Positions 11,922 to 24,990 of a DNA stretch of 64,000 bases are shown piece by piece (position 1 is the stretch's first letter; each line of letters begins with the position of its first letter). The stretch lies in the NCBI GenBank assembly GCA_021234155.1, contig JAJEKV010000014.1, forward strand, positions 7,023,563 to 7,087,562, in the 5' to 3' direction. The notes beneath the pieces were generated by a model, which saw nothing but the letters and a program-made list of their open reading frames with translations, was not told the origin of the DNA and ran no database searches. The position numbers and the translations under genes were made by a program. The DNA comes from Isoetes taiwanensis (taxonomy: Eukaryota > Streptophyta > Lycopodiopsida > Isoetales > Isoetaceae).

Positions 11922-12984
11922 AAGTTATCCTAAAGGGACCGATCAAGTAGATCAACATTGCTAGCAAAATAAATACTACAACCATGCATTGCCTATCAAA
12001 CTCTATTGTTGCTAAAAAATAATCAGGCTTTTGACACATATATAATGGAGTCTCGTGTTCTCCCACCCCCCCCCCCCACGATTTTTTTTTCGTGTGTGAA
12101 TTTTTCTCCGCCGCCATTTTCCCATAGTACAGGTGCACACCTTTATTAAGGGTCCTCCCCTTGTGTTGAGCATATCATTGCATTTCGAAGAAGGAATTCG
12201 TTAATTTTCGTGTTCAATTCTTAGCAGCTATTCCAATGCAACTTGCGATCTGATCTGTTGAAGATTTTTAGCTCCCTTGTCTGGCACCTTTGCGATAGAA
12301 AGCTCAAAGAGGGCTTGCAAATTTGGCCCTCGATTTGAGAAAAAATTCCACCATTTTGACCCTCAAAGGTTGCAGGTGATGCAAATGGGTTGGATCCCCA
12401 AAAAAAAAAAAAAAAAAGAAGAAGAAAGCGAATCAAACTATTCATCAAAGCCCCGCGAGATTCTGCAGAGAATTCCGTTTAAGGAATTGGTTGAAAATTG
12501 CTTTCGAGCATCATGTTGTCCATACATGGTATCGTAATTGAAGTCAGACATGTCCATGGGGGGGCATTTCATAGCCTCAAAGATGTTATATCACAAAAGG
12601 CGTGATTTAGTAAGTAGCAAAGGGCCAATGAATGTGCTTGTGTTTGCAGTGCAATGATTGTGCCATTAAGCTCGACCATTGCCATCTCAATTACTACTTA
12701 AGCTCGACCATTGCCATCTCAATTACTACTTGGAGCAACCCTAAGATTTCATGACCTTGGCATTTACCTCTCATGTCATAATAGTAGGAATGTTCAGTGT
12801 GCTATAGATGCCAAATGCTATAAAAATATTAATAAATTAATGTATTATATTTAAACGCAACAATGTTCTATAACATAGTAGCCAAACTAGTGGTGGAACA
12901 TACGTTCACTCAATTGAAACAAGTACTATAGGTGTTGATGCTTTTGAACTTGTTGAGGAAGATGTTCTATAACTTCTATTCAAT
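11922..12984. other. non-coding, homopolymer tracts and a short tandem repeat
   Basis: This holds a C-run next to a T-run (about 12,064-12,091), an A-run of about 18 (about 12,400-12,417), and AT-rich DNA. No open frame with a recognisable product was found. Confidence 0.5.
12668..12731. repeat. tandem duplication, 32-bp unit, two copies
   Basis: AAGCTCGACCATTGCCATCT plus the following 12 bases is repeated immediately (12668-12699 and 12700-12731), apparently without a difference. Non-coding. Confidence 0.9.
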
Positions 12985-14090
12985 TTGTGTTTACGGCTAA
13001 GAAGAACCATGTCAATGAAACAAAAGATAGATATGTATAGTACATCCTTCAACAAAGCTGCACTTTTTAAAATAATTTATCAATTCTGGGAAGGGACTCG
13101 CGAGAGACACAAAATCGGCCGACTACCAAAGGACTTCCTCAACTATAAGCCTAGTCGCCGCGAAAACCTTCAGCTTAAACCGATAGCAAGAAGACACTCC
13201 CGCCACCACCCCCGAGCAGTCGGACAGGACGCAGAGAAAAAAGAGAGGAACGAAAAAGAGGGCCACCAGACGGAGTAGCGAGGAGATGAAAGGAACCGGT
13301 AGAAATGAGGCGTTGAAGGATAGTGGCAGGGCATGCGAATGAAGGCAAGCGGGCAGGGGAAGAAAGGAAACCAGGATCCGAAGAGTCTGGTTCAAGTGAG
13401 AAGAAAACTACACATTGACGACGAAAAACCAAAGAAATGAGCCAGCCGTGGGGAGAAAACAAAGCGGAAGAAGAAGAGCCGAAACACCTACACGGACGAT
13501 ATCACCAATGACCAAAAAAGAAAAGGATATTAGAGAAAAAAACAATGAAAAGAAAAGCACGCCGCCCCGATGACAAATCTAAGGAAGTGCCCCGACTGGA
13601 CGGCAGTAGCGCAATGACCTGAAAAAAGGAAGCACATTAGAGAACAAAAACAACGAAAAGGAAGGAACACCGCTACGATGACGAATCGAAGGAAGCGCCC
13701 GGGCATGCCAACGAGAACGGCAACAAGGCGAGGACAAAAACAAACCACGCATTATACGCACAATGCATATATGATATGGATGCAAATCACGGACCGATGT
13801 CCGTAGATAGTTGTCTTATTTGAATACGATTACGGACCAAAGCTCGTGAATGTGGCTACGGACCAAGTCCGTGAATGTGGCTATGAGTCCCTCCCAACAC
13901 TGTGGCCAAGAACTAATAACAAGTAACCGAGATAAAAAGGCAAGGAGGAAAAATCTTACGATATAGGAATGTAAAATGCATAGACCTAAAGAAAACAAAG
14001 TGCAACCCCACATATGTTGTCAACAAGAAGTCTAAAGCGAAGAAGGTTCATAAGGATGTAAAAAGGGAGAACAAGATGAGGAGAATGAAA

Positions 14091-14250
14091 ATGCTAAGGT
14101 CCGGGCGCAAAGGTAGCATAGGAGAAATGTGTGGTCTTTGTCCGAAGACAAATACCCTATGCATCAATCCATGAAAAAAAGGCCCCAATAGGAAAACATC
14201 ATATCGCGGCAAACGAGGGATCTAGATTGATAAAGAGAATGTAGACATAC
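14091..14250. repeat. internal repeat R1, first copy
   Basis: About 160 bp, from CTAAGGTCC through GGTAGCATAGGAGAAATGTG, GAAGACAAATACC and GTAGACATAC. It recurs in the same orientation at about 15,091-15,248, with many substitutions and small indels. The spacing is about 1.0 kb, and divergence implies an old duplication inside the purine-skewed block. Confidence 0.8.
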
Positions 14251-15090
14251 TAACGTGAATCGCATAAACTAGAAGCCCAATACGACGCGACCGCGACAAT
14301 GTAAGCGAGGGTGAGACGAAGAGGAGCACCAACGACCGAGCGCGAGAAGAACGGGAACAAAGGCCCCCATGAGCGGTTAAAAAGAACAAAAACGTGCATA
14401 ATGGTGAAGCGGCAAGCTGCAAGACGACAAGCACTCAAAATGACGTGGCGATTAGAAACGATAAAAATCAACAATTCATGAAAAAGAGAGGATAGCATCA
14501 CCCGGGGTTGGAAAAAAGCATCACCCAAATGGGTGGAAGAAAAATATGATAAACAAAAATTGGCGTGCAAAAATAGCTAAATAGCAAATATGATGTATAA
14601 TGGTAGCACAATGTATAATGTATATTTTAAGCCCAAGCATAAATACGAGAAAAAAGAGGAATGCAAGCCAATGAACCAATCCACGAGAAAACAAGCACGC
14701 ACAAGAGCCCAACGGCCCGAGAAAAGTGTAAAAAACGACGATCGCGCCTTTAATAACAACTGAACAATGCTAGAAGCCCCCAAAACCACATCGATTATAT
14801 GCGCACCGAAAAGCAATAATACAAAAAAAAAAATGATCGAAATGAAAGCAGAGCAAAACAATGGATGAAAGCTCCCCATAACGGATATACAATAGGAAAA
14901 AAATCGACGGAAGAGGCGAAAACCGACCGAGGTAAATAGGGTTCAAAGGAGAAATATAGTGCAAAAGAGCTCATAAATGCAAAAACATGACAAAGTGCAA
15001 AAACCATGGCAAAAAGAAGAATCGAATGAGTATAAGGAAGTGCCAAATGCAATATCGCGGCATAAAACCTGCAATGATACAAATGGCGTG

Positions 15091-15248
15091 TAATACTAAG
15101 GTCCAGTTCAGGGGTAGCATAGGAGAAATGTGTGGTGAAGCCCGAAGACAAATACCATATGCATAAAGCCATGAATAAAGGCCTCAATAGGAAAAACAAA
15201 CTTGGGCAAACGAGGGACGAGATTGAGGAAGAGAATATAGACATACCA
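15091..15248. repeat. internal repeat R1, second copy
   Basis: Second copy of the R1 segment, aligned with 14,091-14,250 through GGTAGCATAGGAGAAATGTG, CGAAGACAAATACC and the closing TAGACATAC. No coding sense in either copy. Confidence 0.8.
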
Positions 15249-15555
15249 GACCGGCGCAAAAGAATGGTCGAGAAGGAAACGAAACTAAAGTTAATTGGAG
15301 CACAAGGAAACGAAAAAAGGAGGCGTAACTTAAAAAAACGATAAGCCCAAGGAAACAACACATAGGCCACGCGAGAATAAAGTAAAAAATGCGACCGAAC
15401 ATAAACAAGTAGATCCAACGGAATAACCCGGACAACCGCTAAAGAGTCGCGGGGCATCAAAAACAAGATAAACCACAAATGCAAAAATAAAATCCAACAA
15501 CTATGGGAAACCAAGAATGTAGAAGATAATACCACCGAATAACGATATACCACCC

Positions 15556-15943
15556 GATAATAAGCATAATATGGAAACCAAAGTTGAGACACCGTATATA
15601 GGAAAAAGCAAATTCAAATGATGCCAACATAAAAAGTCAAACAATCATGTAAACGCATATAATGCAAAAACATGCCAACATAAAGCGAAACCATATTGTC
15701 AACCATAACGCAAAAAAGATAACAACCATGAAACATCTGGAAACATGATAGAGGCAAGAATGTGAAAAAGCCAATGCAACCATTGTAATGCTCACCGCCA
15801 AAAAAGAGGAGAACAACGTTCCGCGAATATGAAAAAGAAAATCAACCCTCATAGTGCATAATAAGCATAACGTGGAAACCCAGTGGAGACATCGTACATA
15901 GGAAAAAAGGCAAATTCAAATGATGCCGAACATAAAAGGTCAA
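15556..15943. repeat. internal repeat R2, two copies about 300 bp apart
   Basis: The segment ATAATAAGCATAA...GGAAACC...GAGACA.CGTA.ATAGGAAAAA..GCAAATTCAAATGATGCC lies at about 15,556-15,640 and recurs at about 15,857-15,943. The copies differ by substitutions and one- to two-base indels. Same orientation, non-coding. Confidence 0.8.
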
Positions 15944-16267
15944 AATAGATCACGTGAATGCAACATAGGGATAATATCAAGGTAAACAACAAGGATGACG
16001 AAAACATAAGGTGCCAGAGATGAAAAGGACAATACATGTAGAATAATATGCCACACGGACCAGATGCGCCCCCTATGCTAAAAGCAATATACACGTGCAA
16101 AAACACACCTTATGGCAAAAACACTTTAATGACCAAGTTAAACCCATACAAATGCACCCATAAGGTCAAAAGGCTAATGCTCTCCCATCGTCCTAAAGAA
16201 ATTCCAAACCAACAGGAATGACACATGTCCAGACAAAATTGAATATGTAACAAGATGAATCGTAACA

Positions 16268-17164
16268 AATAACCCCAAAATATGATGCTAAGGATTACGA
16301 AATGAAATGGACATGGGAGCAAATGCAGCAAATAGGAAACATGCTAAACCACAGTTGCACAATGAAAATCCGCAAGGTCTATTCGTATATGCCAAGGTAG
16401 AAAACCCGCCAAGAGTAGTCACCAGGAGTGTTGCGTAGTAATGTGTTCAACCTCAAACGCACAAATGAGAAGGAACCGAAGAAAATAAAAGAGCACCACA
16501 AGATTAGAAATTGAACATTGGCAAAATATGAGCACGTATAAGTTTGTTTTCAGACCCAAATTGTACATATGACAAGAATTGAAATATGTTGAAAAGAGGA
16601 ACAAACGCCAGATAAATGAGATGATCCAATGAATATAGGCAAATGATCATGCATATCGGAGAGTCAAAAGTCCCAGTAAGCACAAATGAGAAGAAAAAGA
16701 TGCCAAACCCATAATTAAATGCAAATACCAAACCCAATCCCCATGAACAATAGTTGAAAATAATCATGTAGGCAGCTAACTAAAATATAAAACGACTTGA
16801 ACAATATAAAAATTGTGAGGTAAGGAAACATAAAAGGCTAAGAGACATGGACGAACCCAGAGCCACGAAACAAGTTGCACATTGGAACATACAAACGCGA
16901 AACAAGTTTAACAAAACAAATTTCAAATCTTTCTGTGGGAAATTCGGAAAAAGAGAAACATACAGGATACTTACAGGGTCCAAAACTACAACACCATGCA
17001 TTATTGCCCTTGAAAATATTCAAACAGAGCGATGACCCCAAAATAGTACGCTAAGGATTCTGAAATGAAATGAACATGGGAGCAAAATGCAAAGAAATAG
17101 GAAACTGCGCGAAAACCACATTTGCAAGGTCTATCCGTATGTGCCAAGCTAGAAAACCCACCCC
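16268..17164. repeat. internal repeat R3, two copies about 760 bp apart
   Basis: About 16,268-16,410 and 17,031-17,164 share ACCCCAAAATA, GCTAAGGATT, GAAATGAAATG, ACATGGGAGCAAA, GCAAGGTCTAT and TAGAAAACCC in the same order. They are diverged direct repeats without coding capacity. Confidence 0.75.
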
Positions 17165-17366
17165 TAAGTAAGAAATTGAATGATGCGATGCCAAGCACGT
17201 AAGTAAATACCAATACAAATCCCCATGATTAAAGAGAAATATGCGATGAACGTAAGCTCAAAGGTAAATGAACAAAAGGAGAAAGGACAAGCTAGCCGGA
17301 TCAGGGACATGGAGAAGGCAAGGCCGGACATTGGGATGGCAAAGGAGGCTAGAGAAGTGACGTGTA

Positions 17367-17745
17367 GCAACTTACAAGGGAACTAACACACTATAAAGGC
17401 GTAAAGCCATAATGAACTGAAAAGTCGATTTAGAAAATAAAAATGTGGTGGTTGACAATAACCTCGGAAGTAGTTGGAAGTTGAAATTAAGTGGTGAAAG
17501 TGACCACAACAAAAGCAACTTACAAGGGAACTAACACACTACCAAGGTGTAAAGCCATAATTAACTAATGTGGTGGTTGACAATAACCTAGGACGTAGTT
17601 GGAAGTTGAAATGAAATGGTGAACGTGTATAACAACAAAAGTGCAAACCTAGAATGTAACATTAAAATGAAGTGCAAACCTCGAATGTAACAGAAAAATA
17701 GAATGTTTAAAATGAAGTGCAAACCTCGAATGTAACAGAAAAATG
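17367..17745. repeat. tandem repeats R4 (about 147 bp) and R5 (about 45 bp)
   Basis: R4: GCAACTTACAAGGGAACTAA begins at about 17,367 and again at about 17,515. Each copy runs on to ATGTGGTGGTTGACAATAAC and AGTTGGAAGTTGAAAT; the second copy is shortened by a small deletion. R5: GTGCAAACCTCGAATGTAAC, or a one-base variant, occurs at about 17,641, 17,672 and 17,717, separated by AT-rich linkers. Confidence 0.85.
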
Positions 17746-19855
17746 ATAATACAGGCATCATCACCAGAGTTCGAACCTTCATCTACCACTAAGGCAGCCA
17801 ACGCCCTGCCCAAGGAGTTATCCATCCATGAGGAACATAAAAATCTCATTTCTGCATATCTGTTGTGAGAAAGAACCCCAGGGAAGAAGCAGCTGGACCT
17901 GAAGCTGTAGAGAAAAGGGCGAACCATCTACAGACTATCATCTACAGGCTATGGCAAGAAAAAATGAGATTGGTGGAGCTGGGTGGAATTAGCGGCATGC
18001 GGCAACCCTAAATAGCTGAAATCGGCCAGGCAGATCGGCTTAGGGAGTGAAGGCAGGAAAAGGATATAAGGAAAAGGCTGCAACTTGTTTGCTCACAGTC
18101 GATCTGCTACAAGACAGAGAAATACGACGGTCCCAAGAGGGGCAAACCAGCAACGAAGCAGCATCAACACTCCGTCTAATGCTCCAGCGACCACATCCAC
18201 TCCAGATTCGGGCCTTGACTGCACAGATTTCCAGCTGTAAAATAAAGGCAGGACAATGGGCGAGAAGAAGAGGCTGTAACAGAAACCACAGACATGGGTC
18301 AGCAACCAAATGGCCGGGAACCGCCCTGGCTATGCCAGATCCTGACAAGTACAGAAGAGAGGATAAGAAAAAAGAAGGAAACGAAGGTAGAGAGCATGCT
18401 CGAATGATTTCACATAGCCGAATCCAGAGCGGCATTGAAAACCCTTGTGCTGCAAAACCAATTGTATAATCTGCCATCTTCCATGGAAAGATTCGATTCC
18501 GCAGATGCACCAAGATTTGTGCTGCTCCCTAGCCAACTGCATGTATCAATAGCAAAACCGAGAAAACCCATACCAATAATCGAAACCTCCATCCATGCAT
18601 GAGCAGAGCCCCAAGGAAACTAATCCACAAAAAACACCAGCAAACCAGAAAAGGATCTTCAAAAACACGGTATGAAAAGTCAGCTCGAGGAACATCCGAG
18701 CATGCCAGATAGTAGTTTGTGCACATGAAATAGCATGCATCATCAGAAACGAAAATGAATCAGAAGGAAAACGGATTTGGATAGGAAGAAAAGCAGGAGG
18801 GGATGAAGGTCGGATGGGTTGAAATGACGCTGAAGTATCGAGGATAGGCAGGGAGGATAGGCAAGAAAGCAAGGGACAACTGAGAGTATGAATAAGCTAC
18901 GAGAGGATAAGAAGAGCTGCTGTGAGATAGGCTTGTCATTCATCACAGCAGCAGTATACAATGTGTGGAAAACTAGGGAGAGAGAGGGGATAGCCGACCA
19001 TAGGAACAATATCGGACTACCCCCTAAAAAGAAATGTGCCAAGGCAAAATAAAAGGGTAATGGCAACAACTTCTCATCGGGATAAAAAACCACCGCCCTT
19101 TCGGGTTTTCGAGGAAAACCCTAATGAGAAATGGTCGCCAACAACCTTGAATGTGTTGCCTGGAGAACGGAGAGAAACGAGTTGATGGCGAACGCAAATA
19201 GAGCACGACCCCAGCAAAACGAGTTGATGGCTTAACGCAAAATAGAGCACCTGACCCCAAAGAACGGCAAAAAGCCTCCCCCGCATGTATCCATGGAGAA
19301 CCAAAGGAGAGGGGTGATGGCGAACAGAAATAGAGCAAGACCCCAGCAGACGGCAGAAAACGGCGGAATCCTGCAAGCAATACCAACAAAACTCCCAAAA
19401 AGAACACCCGTAAATGGTCAGAGAAAATAAATAGCACAAGCTGCACCAAGAAGGTCCAAAAATGAAAACAGAGGAAAAAAGAACATAACAGAAAAAGATA
19501 GCATCACCCAGCGGGTGGAGAACCATTATGTAAAAATATGCATCACCCTCGAGGTGGAAATAAACAGCATAATATAAGAATAGCAACACTCACAGGTGGA
19601 GAACAACAAAGAGGCATGAACAACAAAAAAATACAAATGAAAAAGACGCATGCGCCACCGTGAACAGGGCGGGAAGGGAGGGAAGCTACGAGAGGATAAG
19701 AAGAGCTGCTGTGAGAAGACGCCGATAATCGAGCCAGAACAGAAATGGCCTAATATAGGCGCTCATCCCTTCCCAGAATGGCGATCCGATGGCTCGGATC
19801 GATGGGATTACTTGATCATCCAAAGTTCTGAGCCACATAGACCTCTAGCTAATTA

Positions 19856-20269
19856 GAGGACCCGTAATCACCCAAATTTATCATGGCCAATAACTTACTA
19901 AATCCCAAGGCACATTGGTTAAAGATGGAAAAATCATTTCTACTTCAATGGAGAATTGCTATCTAGCCAATTTTACCAATCTTAGAAAACCAATCTTAGA
20001 AATGTTGAATGGGATGGCAGAGTCAACAATTATTTAATTGCTTGAATCTTATAATAAACTAATGATTATGAGTCTATTCCCATCCATTGACAAAACTGTA
20101 GACAAAGTGGCATATCTACATGCCACAGCTCCAGACTTATCACCATTCATTGGCACACAGTACCATAGATTGCTAAAGAGCAGATTAATGTTTCTGGTGA
20201 AGAAATCGGTATATATCTTTGCAAGTTGTTCCTTGGACCCATCTGTAGATTCAATTGCCACTCCTTTTC
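19856..20269. other. no gene recognised between purine block and LINE
   Basis: AT-rich DNA. A 70-codon minus-strand frame at 20,049-20,261 has no recognisable motif. The right end (20,261-20,280) is pyrimidine-rich and forms one side of the candidate LINE target duplication. Confidence 0.4.
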
Positions 20270-21249
20270 TTTTCTTCTCTTTTTTTTTTTTTTTTTTTTT
20301 TTTTGAGTGAATGGGGTTTTTTTCATTAATTATAGAAAAAGGTACAACATACTGAGTGAGCCTTTATAGTTAAGCCACTCATAGAAAAGCAAGTAGAAAA
20401 ATACATATAGAATAAGTGCTTTGATAAGCACTTAGTAGTGTCCAAAATATTACTCAGCCTTATTAGTAGCTGGTAAATTTGTTGTGCTGCAACTGAGAAG
20501 AACATTGTTGAAAAAGTTGAAAAAGTTCAGCAATATCTACCTTAGCCAGTCAAAGACCAGTCCAAGATAATTCCTGCAAAATAGATTAAGTACTGATGAG
20601 GTACTACAATGCTGCAATTATATGAAAACAGGTGTATGGTTCCAAAGGTAAGGTGCAGTATAATGGATAGGAGAAGAACAGGGATGTCAATGGAAGTGGT
20701 AGGAGCTAAGGTAGTCAAAGTGAGATTGGAACTGGGGCTGAAGAATAAGAGTGCGACCATTTCCCCAATTTAACTCAATGATCAGCCTATCTGCATTTGT
20801 GGTGGACATGAGAATGATCAATGTTCCATATGCATCTGCCGCACCCACAGAGTGGTAATAATAACATTCTCGTAATTCTCAAACCGTTGATGAGTCATTC
20901 TTCCGCTTTGTTACATTCCAAAACCACCATAGTTGCACCATTAGATATGTGCTTCTGCGAATTCCATAGCCCAGTCCCAGTTCATTATCCCGATGAATGG
21001 TATGTCAATATCGCTGATGCCCCCGACCGGACCTCGCCCACATGTCATACGTGTATTGTATATCATGAACTAGACTCGGCCCTGGAAACAGTCTGTATTC
21101 TGCAGGTTCAACAGAAGTGCTAATGTCCCTACTTAGGTTCCTCATGTAATCTACCAGTAACAAATTAGGTGTTAGTAAGAGATTCATGACAAGTCAGCTT
21201 TAAATATTTTATATGCACCATAGAAATTGCCAATACTTAACCATTTATT

Positions 21250-22741
21250 ATCTAAAGAATCCAAGGAATCATTGTGTTTGGTGTATCCGACTTGTTGCAA
21301 CCATTTCTATGTCATAGATAACTTGAAATTTAATCCAAAGTATAGAAATTGCCTTTCCACCATATTGACACCTATTTCTATGCTTCCATACATTCCACAA
21401 AGCAATATAACATAAGGAATTCATAAATGCATCATCATTCATCAAGAACTCAAGCAAAGTAGCGGGACAATTAATATTGAAAGTAAGTTCAAACCAACTC
21501 CAAAATGGATTTAGAGTAGCACGACCAAAGATATGTTCAAGAGATTCAACATTATTGCAACCAAGAGGACAAAATTGGGATGCACAGGATTGGTTAAGGA
21601 ATTCGAAAGTCTTGCCAAAGTTTCCATGTTTGGTAGGCTCTTATTGGCAATTAACCGGATGAAGTAAGAAATCTTTGGTGGCACATATGAGTTCCGTGTA
21701 TTTATAAAAGCCTTTTTTCACAAATCATCGAAAAGACCCCAATAAAGTTTGGATTTGGAAGGTCGATGGGGAGTATTTAAACAGAGGAGTAAACTTTGGA
21801 AACACTATAGCTAGGCTTACCCATAAGGAACCAGGTCATTAATGATAGGATTGGTAAGGAGATTGATGTTGCTAGTTTTCACCGATGATTCTAAACAAAA
21901 GCTTATCGATGAGTCTGCCTCTAATCTTATTTTTCAGATTTGTCCAGAAATCCATCCGGTTTGAACCCATAAGTCACCAAGTTTGGAAATGCCATATTCT
22001 CATCCACTTTTTGTATAACTTAGGATGCTTAATGGCCAAGGGAGTACTATTGTCACTAGAAAGATTAGGATTCCAAAAAATACTTGTGCTCGGGTGGCTA
22101 TTTTGAATGCTTGAATGTTCAAAGTTAGTGTGAACTTTGTTCTAGGCCGTGATAATGCCTCTCATAAGAGGGGATATGTTTGGTGCGTGTTTTGAATTGT
22201 GAAGGCTGGGCGTGCGATCATGAGTGATAGAAGGATGCCCTTTAGGATGACTACATGAAAGCCAAGTATTTGATAAAGGTTGTGGCTGGATTATTATGAT
22301 GGAAAAGGGATTTCCGGATATATTTTCCAGCCAAAGCACACGACCAAGAGCTAGGTTTTACATCCAATGCCACCGCTTCTTGCTTCCGGTAATTGTGTTC
22401 CAATTAACCATATGGTGATTCTTCCAGATGAAGTTTCTAACAATTCTCTCAATTTGATGGTAGATACATTTTGGTGCTAGAAGGGCAGAAGAGTAGTAGA
22501 TGTGAGAGGCAAAAAAGAACGAGTTAGCAATTATGACTCTGCCGCAAGAGAAAGACAATTACCATAGTTGCCTAGCTTTTTTCGATTTTGGAAACAATAG
22601 GTGTCCATAATCCTTTGAGACTTGGATTGAGTGACAATGGCATACCCAAAAGGTTGGTTGTCTCTGTTGATTTGATGCACTTGATGCCAAAGAATCTTCG
22701 TCAACATCTAAATCTCCAACAATAGTACATTTGTTCCTCAA
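21250..22741 (-). pseudogene. L1-type LINE ORF2, C-terminal remnant
   Basis: Short open pieces in shifting frames continue ORF2 after the RT core: 22,741-22,559 (TIVGDLDVDEDSLA), 22,558-22,358 (SCGRVIIANSFFFAS, a thumb-like block), 22,339-22,142, and finally 21,457-21,269, where ALWNVWKHRNRCQYGGK matches the ALWxxWKHRN signature at the end of plant L1 ORF2 (zf-RVT region). Multiple stops and frameshifts are present. Confidence 0.7.
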
Positions 22742-24117
22742 GTAAGATGTATACCAGAGGCAGCTCCAAAGATGTGAATTGTGTTCAGGAAGTTGGCAAT
22801 AATGCCTGACTCATTCTTGAGGAAGCTGAAGGAGTCATCTGCATATTGCAAAATGGAGAGGCTGGAAGTATTGTCAGGAAGATTCAGACCAACTATGCTT
22901 CCCACAGATTGTTGATGAATAATCACTCTAGTGAGCATCTCTGCTACAGCCAGAAAGAGATAAGGGGCTAGGGGGCAACCTTGTCTGACACCACGAGCCG
23001 AAGGGAAGAAATATCCAGGGGAACCATTCACTAGAACAGTTGATTGGGATCTAGAGTTTAATCCCAATATAAGCTTGATAATTTTCTCACTGAAGCCCAA
23101 TTTATGCAGTGAGACTAGAAAATTCCACCTCACAGTGTCAAAGGCTTTTGAAAAATCTAACTTTAATAAAATACAGTTTTGTTTAGTTAGATTGTTCCAA
23201 TGCATTCCTTCCATGGCTGCAATGTAATTATCAAGGATGTATCTGTTTGGGAGAAAAGCAGATTGATTCTGACTAATGATCTCTTGAAGATGAGCTTTTA
23301 CCCTATTGGCTATAATCTTAGCACAGACCTTATAGGTAGAGTTTGTTAAAGAGATAGGTCTCCAGTCTGAGAAAGTTTGAGGATTGTCAACTTTAGGGAT
23401 TAAAGTGATAAGGCCAGAGGAAAGAGCAGGATGCAAATGTGTGGAATTCCAGAAACCCTTGATCATGTGCATAAAGTCATTTTTAATAGTGTCCCAGAAT
23501 CTAATGTAAAATTCGGGTGGAAGAACATCAGGGCCAGGGCTTTTGCCCTTGGCAAGACTCTTGAGGGTAGAAAAGGTCTCTTCTGCAGTGGGAATAGTAT
23601 CTGTGGAAGGGGTCATGATCAAATTACTGTGAAGATCATTATTTTCAATGATATCAGTGAAAGATTTGGCTTCAATTGTTTGCACAGAGCTGTCTACTGG
23701 CTGAGAGAAGATTTTCTCATAGTTGGAGCAAAAGAAATTGGAAATTTCTTTTTGATCCGAGTATATATTGCCATTTTCATCTTTGACAGTGGTCAGCTGA
23801 CTTTTTAAAAGTCTGGATTTGGCAACCCTGTAAAAAAACTTGGAATTTCCATGATCCATATTGGAAATATACTTAACTTTGCATCTGATAGATGCACCCT
23901 TTGCTTCCATCTCTTCAATTGTTTTAATGACATTTTCTAAATTACCTTCTTGCCAATGAAGCTCAACATCCAAGGGGTTCTCTTGCAGCTGCATTCTTAC
24001 CTCTTTCATTTCTTTAAGGTAGGCTTTTTTATCTGCTTGTTTGCTTTCATGTAAATTCTTCGACCACTGTTTGATCCAGGTTTTGGAGTCTTTTATGTTA
24101 GAATAAAAGGATTTCAT
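22738..24117 (-). pseudogene. L1-type LINE ORF2, reverse transcriptase domain
   Basis: A 459-codon open stretch containing the linker and the reverse-transcriptase core. Motifs in order: AKGKSPGPDVLPPEFY, LITLIPKVDNPQTFSDWRPI, SQNQSAFLPNRYILDN, motif A (LKLDFSKAFDTVRWNFL), motif B (ARGVRQGCPLAPYLF) and the catalytic YADD (SILQYADDSFSF). The RT core therefore looks intact at residue level, although separated from its endonuclease by breaks between 24,117 and 24,231. It ends at 22,738, where the thumb region continues in another frame. Confidence 0.92.
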
Positions 24118-24230
24118 GGAATTTGTGGATCTAACTTTGGGGAGAGTTTCATAAAAAGCAATGAAGTCTTCTGAAAAGTATCCGAGTCAAGCGAGAGCGC
24201 TTCAAATTAAAAAGGAGTATTGCCATGCTT

Positions 24231-24956
24231 TTAACAGATAGAGTGTAATTTATAGTAAAGAATTGAGGCTGGTGATCGATATAGATGTGCTCTCATCACT
24301 TTGCTAACCGCACGACTATTCCAAATATCATTATGAGTGTTGTTTATGTAGAATCTGTCCAGAGCACAATAAATCCTGCTATTACCTTCTTGCTTATTGG
24401 ACCAAGTGTAGGCAGAGGTAGAGGATGGAATATGCTGAAAAAAGAACTTGTCAATCATTTGATCCCACTGAAGAATCTCTTGAGATGACATGTTAAGATT
24501 TTTTCCTATCTTCATTTCCCAAGTAGGTGTGTTATTGAAATCCCCTGCCATGATCCAAGTGTCACAGGTCTGAGATGCAATAAAATTACTAACTATGGGC
24601 CAAGTGTTAGCTCTAAGTCTTGAATCAGTGGAAGCATAGATGTTTATAAGTCCAAAGCTAAAATCATTATGCCTGAAAATGACAGATTGCCAGGACCTGC
24701 ACGGGCTATTATAAACATAACTGTGAGTAAAATGTCTCCAAATTATGCATAGGCCACCAGAAGTGCCATTGGCCTCAATCCAAGTAGATGAAAAGCCAGG
24801 GCCAATCCAATCTGCTAAGTTTGAGCCTTCAAAGCTGGGAAGTCTAAGCTCCTGGAGAAGAATGATATCTGCATCATAACTTTTGATTTGAGAGATAGCC
24901 CTTCTTCTTTTTAAAGGGCCTTTGATACCCCTGAGATTCCAACTGAGAATCTTCAT
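24231..24956 (-). pseudogene. L1-type LINE ORF2, AP-endonuclease domain
   Basis: The start is the ATG at 24,956 giving MKILSWNLRGIKGP, the typical opening of plant L1 ORF2; the codons upstream in the same frame are not conserved. The endonuclease nicks target DNA to prime reverse transcription. Visible motifs are the Asn of SWNLRG, the Glu of LLQELRLPS, GDFNNTP and the DRFYI block. The expected terminal SDHxP motif is not readable. At that place the frame gives RAHLYRSPAS and then stops at 24,231, so a frameshift has removed a catalytic His and disconnected this domain from the reverse transcriptase. Confidence 0.85.
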
Positions 24957-24990
24957 GAGGAGTGAAAGAATAAAGCAAAAATGGAGAAGG

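Larger units (their letters stand above)
13090..19855. repeat. purine-skewed non-coding repeat block
   Basis: About 6.8 kb in which the plus strand is visibly rich in A and G and poor in T. The minus strand therefore yields many short open frames of Phe, Leu, Ser and Cys that look like composition artefacts. No protein domain is recognised in either direction. Divergent internal direct repeats are present (listed separately), plus a shared 34-bp string AAGCTACGAGAGGATAAGAA... at about 18,892 and 19,681, and repeated GCATCACCC...GGGTGGA motifs near 14,490-14,535 and 19,500-19,600. Strong strand asymmetry with no coding resembles the non-coding interior of a large retrotransposon derivative (LARD-type). 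I found no terminal repeats, primer-binding site or polypurine tract to confirm that. Confidence 0.5.

Noticed and set aside
13090-19600. Many minus-strand open frames of 60-265 codons, including 14,795-15,592
   Set aside because: They are uniformly Phe/Leu/Ser/Cys-rich, overlap in several frames and show no motif. They follow from the purine-skewed plus strand.
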